NCBI RefSeq assembly: GCF_000209165.1
Contig: NC_009048.1
Coordinates: forward strand, 744,001-808,000
DNA from: Scheffersomyces stipitis CBS 6054
Lineage: Eukaryota; Ascomycota; Pichiomycetes; Serinales; Debaryomycetaceae
Length of the DNA stretch: 64,000 nt
Direction: 5' to 3'
Shown piece after piece: positions 21,615-29,177 of the stretch. Made by a program: the position numbers and the translations under genes. The stretch's first letter is position 1; every line of letters begins with the position of its first letter. The notes beneath the pieces were generated by a model that saw only the letters and a program-made list of their open reading frames with translations, did no database searches and was not told where the DNA came from.

Positions 21615-22277
21615 ATGTCGTCGCCGAAAGACTACGTTCTAGATATCACTCCTTCTGTTCAAGATAATAATGTTCTGGATCTCAATTTGATAAAGTTCAC
21701 AGTGAGGAACAGAAGACAAGATCCGGTGACACGATTCAAAGTGCCTTTGCTAGCAATATTAATAGCTGTACTTGCAGCTTTTACTGGCAGAGTACTTTTG
21801 CGTGACAGGTTGGTCAGTTTCAGCATAAATAGCATATGGGAGCTTGAGATCAAGCGATCTGAAAGTGTGGTAATAGCCATATTGGTATCACTTATCGTGC
21901 TTGTTTCTCTTAAGCAAGTTCCTGAAGATTCAATCACAGTTATGAAAGGATTAGGAGTACAGCTTCTGTCGAGAAAGAGCTGGAAATTTCAGTACAGAAG
22001 CGAGTGCTTCATCCCCGTCAGCAATACCATAGATCTAGTGATCCATGAAGGGTTCCATGGCTATGGCCAGGTGATCTTCTATCTCTGTATTCTCACCAAA
22101 AGCAGTGCTGTGGGAAAGACAAACAACGACAACATCATCAAGGTGGCGTTCCCTGAGTTTCTCCCTAGGAAGGACATTCTACTCGATGTCTGGAAGCTTA
22201 GTCGAGAATTGCTCTTTGGTGATGCTAAGAGATACTGGAGACGCGTTCCCGGCCAAGGGTTGAAACAAGTATACTAG
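21615..22277 (+). CDS. GPI15: GPI-GlcNAc transferase subunit (PIG-H family)
   Basis: This 220-residue protein is a subunit of the ER enzyme that transfers GlcNAc to phosphatidylinositol, the first step of GPI-anchor synthesis. Two hydrophobic segments at about residues 43-62 and 83-101 form the membrane hairpin. After it comes the PIG-H domain: EDSITVMKGLGVQLLSR, FIPVSNTIDLVIHEGFHGYGQVIFYLCIL, and the closing FLPRKDILLDVWKLSRELLFG. S. cerevisiae Gpi15 is about 229 residues. The CDS is complete and ends in LKQVY. Confidence 0.88.
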   Translation: MSSPKDYVLDITPSVQDNNVLDLNLIKFTVRNRRQDPVTRFKVPLLAILIAVLAAFTGRVLLRDRLVSFSINSIWELEIKRSESVVIAILVSLIVLVSLKQVPEDSITVMKGLGVQLLSRKSWKFQYRSECFIPVSNTIDLVIHEGFHGYGQVIFYLCILTKSSAVGKTNNDNIIKVAFPEFLPRKDILLDVWKLSRELLFGDAKRYWRRVPGQGLKQVY

Positions 22278-22614
22278 AGAATACCCTTCATTACTAGACT
22301 GTACTATCTTGTTTTACAAGATTAGTATTTCTAAAAGAAAAGTTAAATAGACTCCAACTTCATTTTTAATTCTTTTTCCATGCATATTCAACATATCCAT
22401 TATAGACTTATTCACATATTCAGGTTACTTTTTACCGGCTCATTACATAGGATTTGCTTCGATTGAAGTTTGCATTAATTACGTATTCTATGTCGTTACC
22501 GTATATAAATATCTAGAAAGTTTAGATTACCCAGTAGTGCCAGCACTACGTGCCAGGCACCATATTATTTGTAGGCGTTGTTGGTCGTGGCCAATGGTGT
22601 TGATGTCAGTTGGA
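22278..22614. other. Intergenic region between convergent GPI15 and the small mitochondrial gene
   Basis: This AT-rich stretch of 337 bases between two convergent stops holds 3' flanks only. I saw no gene or repeat. Confidence 0.6.
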
Positions 22615-22836
22615 TTACATCTGTCCGAGTTGTCTGAAAAGATGGCCATAGTGTTTCTTCTCAGCAGTAGCAGCAATTCCTACGCTAAGGGCAGCGTATA
22701 TGGAAGCTCCGAATAACAACTTGGTGAAAGTTGGTAGCATTGGACCTCCAGCCATATTGCCCATGTGCATGCTAAGGCCACGGGACAATATTGGAGCAGC
22801 AGCTCTCATGACAGGTCTAGAAAATAAGGAAAGCAT
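22615..22836 (-). CDS. Small single-span mitochondrial-type protein, family not recognised
   Basis: A 73-residue ORF with ATG and TAA. The N-terminus (MLSLFSRPVMRAAAPILSRGLSMHMGNM) is rich in Arg, Ser and Ala without acids, like a mitochondrial targeting peptide. One hydrophobic helix follows (LLFGASIYAALSVGIAAT) and then a basic, His-containing tail (EKKHYGHLFRQLGQM). Size and layout resemble small respiratory-chain or ATP-synthase subunits, but I cannot match it to a named one. The coherent targeting-plus-helix layout is the reason for calling it a real gene. Confidence 0.65.
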   Translation of the reverse strand: MLSLFSRPVMRAAAPILSRGLSMHMGNMAGGPMLPTFTKLLFGASIYAALSVGIAATAEKKHYGHLFRQLGQM

Positions 22837-24769
22837 TATTGATAATTATAAGTGATGGAACACACTAAGTGGTTTTGATATAGTATAGGGAAAACTTAGC
22901 ATCTGCCAGGAGGGGAGTATTTCTTTCTTTATATACTATTTCGTACCATTCTAGATCTACCGTGTCTAAACAAGCCATCACCATACTTGAGAAATAACTC
23001 ATCGCAACCAGAAATTGCGATGTACGATGACAGGTACAGCACTGCAGCTAGAAGAAAATAGGTTGCCTCATTATTGTTCAATAACCATAGCCTCGGGACC
23101 TCTGTTCCATTATGGGTAATGGAAGTGGCCTGAGTCATCTCTGTGAGTCGCGATAGCGCAGCAATTTTTTTTTTTTTGCACCCTTTTTCTTTTGACATCA
23201 GATGTTGCGCATCGGATCAACTGCGTTACAGTATGAGGCTACAGGGAAAAAACCGGATTCATTTCCAATGGCATACGGTAAGGCAGTCCATAGCCTCATA
23301 TGCTTGGCCTGTATTCATTACAGTCACAATACTGGCGAACGTTATATAGTTACACGAAGGGGAGATGAGTCTGCCTAAGCGAGTGAACTAGGACATCTTG
23401 AGATCTCTCGTTGCGTTACTTTTTCGCGACGGAGGCACCGATTATTTATAGAATGAATAGAGAGGTTGAGTCATAGATTCAATTTCAAACTGAGTGTTGT
23501 TTTGCATCTGGAACTGAGGTAATTGAGCGTGTTTTACCTATTGATTGCTATCTTGAACAATTGATATCTTTGTCCAATGGACAAAATTGCAACTAAATTG
23601 CGAAAATTTGTGACTGAAATGTGAAAAATATATTCTGAGGATTTTACAAGGACATTTCCGAAACCAATAAATAAGGATTCCATAGAAAGTCCTTTTCTAT
23701 GTAGGAGTGAGATGAGTTGTTTGTGGCAGTGTAGTTTCTTGCCTGGATGAGGTCATAAGATAGAGAGATTAACGCATGGACACAACTGAAAAGTTTTTCA
23801 CTTCTGTTACAAATCATGTGATTAAGGGATACGTCCCTATCAGATGCAAGAGGTAATGACTACAGCGTTGCAACTAAAGTGGAAGACTTCCAGAAATATT
23901 TGAGTTTGCAATTGTTGGCCGAAGAGGATTTTCGCAGCCGGTAAAGATCCATCCGTAGCTAAATGAGCACTTACAGTTCACTGTGAATGACTGTCAGACT
24001 GGTGTTGGCAGTCTAGAGGTATATTCTATTCTACTCTGACAAGTCGCAAGTAGAATCACAGCTCCTTCTCCTGGTGATAATCGTTTTCATTCCAGCTACT
24101 GATAAAATGGTCTTAAATTCCACTAACTATGGCTCTGTTTCACGATTGCGCACAGTGGCTGCACAGAATCAAAAGTCAGTACAGAGAAACTTCCATTGCA
24201 TAAGAGGACAAGGGTGGCACCCAAGACGAGTGCTGACGTAACAGAATAGTTGATCAGAGTAGTGAACCAAACCAGTAGAGAACTCTAGATCTGACACTCT
24301 CTCCATGATTAACATTCCAGAGTATTCTCGATCTTAGCTTTTGACTAAGGACTAAGAGAGCACAAACAAGTTGAGAGAGGGCCTAGTTCAAGAATGATCA
24401 ATTTCCGAAAGACAGAGGTCGGAGCTTTCTAGAAACCACAAAAGTCACAGAAATTAGCGAAGCAATTGAACATACTTAGAAATCACAGGAAACTCGTCCA
24501 TACAAAATTCTCTTTGCTGGCAAAATCCATAAATCTCCTCCAGCTTTCATCTCCCATCTATCCGTGCATGTATCATCCATAACGTGGGCACTGGTCCTTG
24601 TATGCCCTCTTCCCGAAAATGGTAACCACACAATGGCATGGGCAATCATAGGCTATCATTCATTTTATCCCCTGACCGGTAGTGGAATGTCATTTATATA
24701 ATTATGTAGAGTAGTTAGGCAATTGTGTTGACACTTCATTTCTTTTCTTCCTCCAAGTAGTTTCATACC
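22837..24769. other. Long gene-free region upstream of the MIC12-like gene
   Basis: This is 1,933 bases with no convincing gene on either strand; the 89-codon minus frame at 22929-23198 looks like chance. It contains T13 running into GCACCC (TTTTTGCACCC at 23173-23183), ATTTTCGCAGCC around 23928-23939, TGAGTCA at 23131-23137 and 23467-23473, GCAACTAAA at 23589-23597 and 23870-23878, and a TATATAA box at 24695-24701. Its size and site density suggest a complex promoter or an unannotated non-coding RNA. Confidence 0.55.
24695..24701 (+). promoter_or_regulatory. TATA box of the MIC12-like gene
   Basis: TATATAA lies 69 bp upstream of the ATG at 24770. Confidence 0.5.
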
Positions 24770-25642
24770 ATGTCGTCCTCTAAGTATATTCTTGCTGCCA
24801 CAGCCATTGCTGGTGGGGTCTACTACTATGACCAAAACGTGCAGCCCATTTTCCCCCGTCCCAACCAGATCCACCAGGAATTGGAACGGGTCGAACATAA
24901 AGCTGCCGAGTCGGCTTCCAACTTACAACAGAAGTTGACAAGCAAGATTGACAAGGGCAAGACAGACTTGTCGAAAAAGACACTGGAATTGTCAGACACA
25001 CTCAAAGACACGAAATTGTACCCGGCTCCCCTGGCTACCGACACTAAGGAAGCGGCTTCAATCGTCGACGACATCAAGAAGACTGTGAGCTCTGGTGGCG
25101 ACGTTGTGGCCGACTTGGCTGCTTCCGTCAAGGAGGAAAAATCGAGAGTAACTCGGACTGTGCATGGCTACATTGACTTCATCAATTCTCTCGGCAAGTC
25201 TGAGAAATCGGCTGTTGAGAAGCTTGCCACCGAAGCTGAGGCTACAGCCAATTCATGGTTCGACTGGTTCGGCAAGAGGGAAAAAGACGTAGAAAACGTT
25301 CTTACATCCGCTCTGAAGGAAGCTGAGAAGACCACTAATGAATGGTTCTCCTGGGGCTCTAAGAAATCAGACGAAATCTCGTCTACCTACGAAGATAGTA
25401 AGTCCAAGTTGAATTCTCGTTTCAGCCAGGAAAAGAAAAGAGCAATCGATACGTTCGAGAATGCAAGAGCCCAATATGAGCAGGCTATCGAAAAGGCTAG
25501 TAAGGGAGTAGACCCAGCCTACCAGAAGGCAGCCCAGAAAGCTAAGGAAGACTTGAACAAGTCTGTATCAGAGTTGAAGGCTTACGGTGATGACGTGTAC
25601 ACCGAGTATTCCAGCAAAATCAAGGATCTCTTTAGCAAGTAG
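24770..25642 (+). CDS. Possible MICOS subunit Mic12 (AIM5)-like mitochondrial protein
   Basis: Predicted 290 residues. A short N-terminal hydrophobic segment (YILAATAIAGGVYYY) is followed by DQNVQPIFPRP and then by about 250 residues of charged, amphipathic helix. Two related aromatic patches are visible, ANSWFDWFGKREKDVENVLTSAL and NEWFSWGSKKSDEISS, suggesting internal duplication. The membrane anchor followed by DQNVQPIFPR is reminiscent of Mic12/Aim5 proteins, which bridge Mic60 and Mic10 at cristae junctions. S. cerevisiae Mic12 is only about 106 residues, so this would be a long form; an unrelated coiled-coil inner-membrane protein is equally possible. Confidence 0.5.
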   Translation: MSSSKYILAATAIAGGVYYYDQNVQPIFPRPNQIHQELERVEHKAAESASNLQQKLTSKIDKGKTDLSKKTLELSDTLKDTKLYPAPLATDTKEAASIVDDIKKTVSSGGDVVADLAASVKEEKSRVTRTVHGYIDFINSLGKSEKSAVEKLATEAEATANSWFDWFGKREKDVENVLTSALKEAEKTTNEWFSWGSKKSDEISSTYEDSKSKLNSRFSQEKKRAIDTFENARAQYEQAIEKASKGVDPAYQKAAQKAKEDLNKSVSELKAYGDDVYTEYSSKIKDLFSK

Positions 25643-25763
25643 ACACTGAACAGTCTCAGCAATGGTGGCAATTGCCCCCACAGACTGAATAAATATCTAA
25701 GTTTGTATTAACACAGTATGTATTTAATATATACAGATTTTGTAACTCAACAGCTTCTTGAAG

Positions 25764-25805
25764 AATTGCAGTGTGAATTGCAGTGTGAATTGCAGTGTGA
25801 ATTGC
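25764..25805. repeat. 12-bp tandem repeat, 3.5 copies
   Basis: AATTGCAGTGTG occurs at 25764-25775, 25776-25787 and 25788-25799 without mismatch, then a half unit AATTGC at 25800-25805. It lies in the 3' flank of the MIC12-like gene. Confidence 0.95.
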
Positions 25806-25942
25806 TGATGCCAGCCGAGTATACGCTCTCAATCTGAACTCTCTCTTTTGTAGGGTTCGTTCCGTATTATCTCAAGATATGGAACGGGTGCAAAATTGCT
25901 CCACTTTCTCTACTCAACTGTGAGCCGCACTGTAGCAACCTT

Positions 25943-25955
25943 TTCGCACTGCGAA
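25943..25955. promoter_or_regulatory. Dyad TTCGCACTGCGAA upstream of AIM10
   Basis: Two inverted TTCGCA half sites flank a central C, and TT precedes the left half. The half site shares TTCGCA with the window's recurrent TTTTTCGCAG word. It looks like a dimer site; the factor is unknown. Confidence 0.4.
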
Positions 25956-26045
25956 TCGCACCAAATAGACTTCAACATGATTTGGTTGTGAAAAATTCTA
26001 GCACTACCCAGATCTACTGCAAACCTCCTTCTACTAACGGCGGTC

Positions 26046-27764
26046 ATGCTCTCCAGACGGTTTGTGCACATCAAGACGGTGCCCCGACTCTATTGCAACC
26101 ATGTCGATACTTTCAACTACTCGAAAAATTTACCTACCCACGAATTGTTGGTCCAGTTGAATCTCATCAACCAGCCTCGAGCAGGCTTGGTCAACTGGTC
26201 TCCCATAGGACTCACGATCATGAACAAAATCAGCGACATCATTCGTCGAAGAATGGACGAAATCAGCTTCGAGGAGGTGAAACTATCACTCCTTTCCCAC
26301 CATTCACTGTGGAGAAAAACTGGCCGTTGGGACAATAGCCTGGAATTGTTCAAGTTGAAAGGAGAAGAGTACATACTACTGCCCACGGCTGAAGAAGATA
26401 TTGTCAACTACGTCTCGAACAACAGTTCCAGCTACAAAAACTTGCCGTTGTTGTACTACCAGATCAATCCCAAGTTCAGAAACGAAAAGAGACCTCGTGG
26501 AGGATTATTGCGAGGGAAGGAGTTTATGATGAAAGATGCCTACTCCTTCGATGCCTCAGAAAAAGATGCCATGACCACCTACCAAAGTGTTATAGGGGCC
26601 TATACAAAGATATTCGGGGACTTGAAGTTGCCCTATACGAAAGCAGAGGCTGATAGCGGCGATATCGGAGGCTCCTTGAGCCACGAATGGCACTACATAG
26701 ACGATACTGGGGAAGATATCATCTATACTTGCGATGGTTGTGGCAGCGTTTCCAATGTGGAAAAGACTTTATCATATCCCGAACAGGAGGTCGACGAATC
26801 GCAATCCATTGAAGTGGCAGTAAGATACTTCACTACTGTTGACAGATCTACTTTGGTGTGTGCTTATTATCCATCATCCAGAACATTAGAACCCAAGTTC
26901 GTCAAGAACGAGATTCCTGATTTGGATCTCGATTTCGACGACCAAGAGACTATTCTTAAGGAGTTCTCCAATGAAGACACCTTGATTTCGAAAAGTATTG
27001 TCAGGATCATGGATGCTAGACTTCATTCTAGAGCAAACTTTCCTGACTTCCCTATCTCCTTTATCAACAGATCTCTCATAACTACCTTCACCGACATTCC
27101 TATCATATCTGCTATAGAAGGGGAGCTTTGTGGAAAATGCGAAGAGGGTCATTTACATTCAAACAAGGCAATTGAAGTTGGACACACATTCTATTTGGGA
27201 GATAAATATTCCAAGCCTCTAGACTGTAGCATGGATTTTCCTGTCAATGAAAAGGGTCAAGTGGAAAGAAGAAACTTGATTATGGGATGCTATGGTATTG
27301 GAGTCAGCAGAATCATAGCCTCGATAGGTGAGATCAATAGGGATGACAAAGGGTTGAATTGGCCCCAAAGCATAGCTCCGTGGACTATGACCATAATCGA
27401 AGGTGCGAAGAGTGAGTCTGGTGAAAGCTACGAATCATTCTATAACACTCTCAATGATAACTCAGTAGACTACAGACTCGACAATCGTGCCAAGATTGGT
27501 TTAGGGAAGAAGATTAACCAGTCCAATCTTCTTGGGATTCCATTGGCTGTCATCTTGGGTAAGCAGTATCCTATTATAGAGATTGAAGTCAGAGGAAAGC
27601 GTTACGTTGAAGAAGACCAGTTGAGCTGGAAAAAACTTCATGATAGCACGGACTATCTGTTTGAGTGGAGAGTAGATTTTGATGAGTCCGGTAAAGACGT
27701 GAAGCACTTTGTACATCGAGATGGGTTTATTGCTGTTGTTCAGGCATTACTAAAGGACATGTAA
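26046..27764 (+). CDS. AIM10: Mitochondrial prolyl-tRNA synthetase, bacterial type
   Basis: This 572-residue protein (S. cerevisiae Aim10 is 576) charges mitochondrial tRNA-Pro. It opens with a basic presequence (MLSRRFVHIKTVPRLYCNH). The class II core has LLPTAEEDIVNYV, motif 2 with RPRGGLLRGKEFMMKDAYSFD, the zinc-site-like TCDGCGSVSNVEKT, and motif 3 in LIMGCYGIGVSRIIASIGE. A reduced editing-type insert lies between motifs 2 and 3, and the anticodon-binding domain is at the C-terminus (YRLDNRAKIGLGKKINQSNLLGIPLAVILG). This is the bacterial ProRS layout, as expected for the organellar enzyme. The ATG at 26046 gives a complete targeting sequence. Confidence 0.93.
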   Translation: MLSRRFVHIKTVPRLYCNHVDTFNYSKNLPTHELLVQLNLINQPRAGLVNWSPIGLTIMNKISDIIRRRMDEISFEEVKLSLLSHHSLWRKTGRWDNSLELFKLKGEEYILLPTAEEDIVNYVSNNSSSYKNLPLLYYQINPKFRNEKRPRGGLLRGKEFMMKDAYSFDASEKDAMTTYQSVIGAYTKIFGDLKLPYTKAEADSGDIGGSLSHEWHYIDDTGEDIIYTCDGCGSVSNVEKTLSYPEQEVDESQSIEVAVRYFTTVDRSTLVCAYYPSSRTLEPKFVKNEIPDLDLDFDDQETILKEFSNEDTLISKSIVRIMDARLHSRANFPDFPISFINRSLITTFTDIPIISAIEGELCGKCEEGHLHSNKAIEVGHTFYLGDKYSKPLDCSMDFPVNEKGQVERRNLIMGCYGIGVSRIIASIGEINRDDKGLNWPQSIAPWTMTIIEGAKSESGESYESFYNTLNDNSVDYRLDNRAKIGLGKKINQSNLLGIPLAVILGKQYPIIEIEVRGKRYVEEDQLSWKKLHDSTDYLFEWRVDFDESGKDVKHFVHRDGFIAVVQALLKDM

Positions 27765-28032
27765 ATAGACATAGCAGGTAATCTTGTTAGCTTTTCATTG
27801 TATATATACACAGAAATATATAATAAACCTAGAGACCAGACTAATGCAGTTGTGTTTACGAATTAGTATGTGAGATATCTATGACAAAGATATGGAGGGA
27901 GAAGTGTTTTAAAGACTTGACTATGTATCCTGAAAGTTGTGGTTGCACCTATTACATCAAGCAACACAATGAAACAACCTACAAGCCCAAGAGACAACCA
28001 AACGTTCTTTATAATGTTAATGATGGCTATGT

Positions 28033-28529
28033 TTAAGTGAACTTGCCGGTGATCTTGGCAAAGACGTGCAAGATGATGACGGAGAAGATGAAACCAACAG
28101 CCAACACCAACACTACCAATGGGTCGACTCTCAAACCCTGGGCTTCGTCAGTGAACAACTTCATCATGGTAGAAGAAGATCCACCAGCACCGGCGGCTCT
28201 GGTGGACAAAGGCAAGGCATTAGCGGTGGAAGCCTTCTTGTCGGCAGTAGTTTTTCTCTTGACGGCGGATCTCAAACCACCTGGAGCTGCAGAGGAGGAA
28301 GACTGATGAAATAAGTTAGTATTGATCGGAAATAAGGCGGCAAATCTGCTATACTAGCTTGAAGAATACCAAACGTGAAACCAAATCGACTATTTTCAAT
28401 TTGAAGTAGCTTTGTTATCGAAGCGTTGGATTCATATTACATGGGTATCGTTTGGAAAATCTTTTCGAAACTGGATCTGAACGACAACCTTCAGAGCTGA
28501 GCCCTATAAGAAGAACATCTACATACCAT
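28033..28529 (-). CDS. SBH1: Sec61 translocon beta subunit, intron directly after the ATG
   Basis: The gene is complement(join(28033..28302, 28527..28529)). Exon 1 is only the ATG; exon 2 begins SSSSAAPGGLRSAVKRK, giving 90 residues. The tail DEAQGLRVDPLVVLVLAVGFIFSVIILHVFAKITGKF is the single membrane anchor and is nearly identical to Sbh1. Without splicing the frame has no ATG before the conserved PGG motif, so the intron is needed. The protein stabilises the Sec61 channel and docks ribosomes and signal-recognition components at the ER. It is divergent from PIN4 across 648 bp. Confidence 0.95.
28303..28526 (-). other. SBH1 intron
   Basis: A 224-nt intron on the minus strand: 5' site GTATGT at 28526-28521, branch point TACTAAC at 28321-28315, 3' site CAG at 28305-28303. 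It lies between codons 1 and 2 (phase 0). Confidence 0.92.
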
Positions 28530-28627
28530 AATGGTGCTATGACTGTAACGATTAGTTGAGGAATACCGTCATTCAACCTACAAAATTGTATAGCTGAGTT
28601 CACACGTATCCTGAACTGAAAAATTCG

Positions 28628-28676
28628 ACGACAATGTCGCATGTTGATTTGTTTGGAGTATCCACGACAATGTCGC
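28628..28676. promoter_or_regulatory. Twin palindromic 13-mer ACGACAATGTCGC
   Basis: ACGACAATGTCGC occurs at 28628-28640 and again, identical and in the same orientation, at 28664-28676; starts are 36 bp apart. The core CGACA-A-TGTCG is a dyad. It lies about 100-147 bp upstream of the SBH1 ATG. No factor known to me has this consensus. Confidence 0.55.
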
Positions 28677-29063
28677 GCAAAGAAAAGATAGACACAGTCG
28701 TAGGGCCGTGCGGCGTGACATATTATGAGGGAAGCTTGAGAGAGAAAAGTGCAAGATCGGAAAACTGAAGATGCCAGAATAATAATAGAGATCCTGTCAC
28801 AAAATGAATTCTTGTGTTAGGTTCCTTTTTCTCCCCACTTGTTCCACTACAATTCGTTGCTTTCTTTCTTCCGATCATCTAGTTGCAAATTCTCTCAAAT
28901 CCGGAACCAGAGAAAAAACCCGTGCGCAGCGATTTTTCACAAAAAGTGATTTTCTGTGCGAGTCGCTTTGGCTTCCGCACTTTTCAGTGAAATCAGCTGG
29001 CGTTTTTTCCAGCGAAAAATGTAGCGCTTTTTTTGGGTTCACATCTGAAAAGCGAGAAAATCA

Positions 29064-29110
29064 AAATTGAATTCAGAAAATTCAAAAAATTCAAAAACAA
29101 AATTCAATTT
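29064..29110 (+). repeat. AT-rich inverted repeat in the PIN4 leader
   Basis: AAATTGAATT (29064-29073) and AATTCAATTT (29101-29110) are perfect reverse complements with 27 bases between them, 68 bp before the PIN4 ATG. If transcribed, this gives a weak AU hairpin. Confidence 0.4.
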
Positions 29111-29177
29111 ATTCTGTTGAATCTTTTCGTTTTCTCACCGTTTTCTCCACCATCATCACCTTTCCCGTGTCTGTGCC

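Larger units (their letters stand above)
25643..26045. other. Intergenic region between the MIC12-like gene and AIM10
   Basis: This is 403 bases with no gene. It has a 12-bp tandem repeat (25764-25805), GGGTGCAAAA (25886-25895) and the dyad TTCGCACTGCGAA (25943-25955), 91 bp upstream of the AIM10 ATG. Confidence 0.6.
28530..29177. other. Divergent promoter region SBH1 / PIN4
   Basis: This is 648 bases without a gene. It holds twin copies of the palindrome ACGACAATGTCGC (28628-28640, 28664-28676) on the SBH1 side. The AT-rich PIN4 leader contains a 10-bp inverted repeat (29064-29073 with 29101-29110). Confidence 0.65.

Noticed and set aside
22929..23198. 89-codon minus frame starting MSKEKGCKKKK
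   Set aside because: It begins in the T13-GCACCC tract, has no recognisable features, and its lysines come from the homopolymer run.
28804..29070. 88-codon plus frame in the PIN4 leader
   Set aside because: The composition is low-complexity and it lies in a probable promoter/5' UTR; no features.
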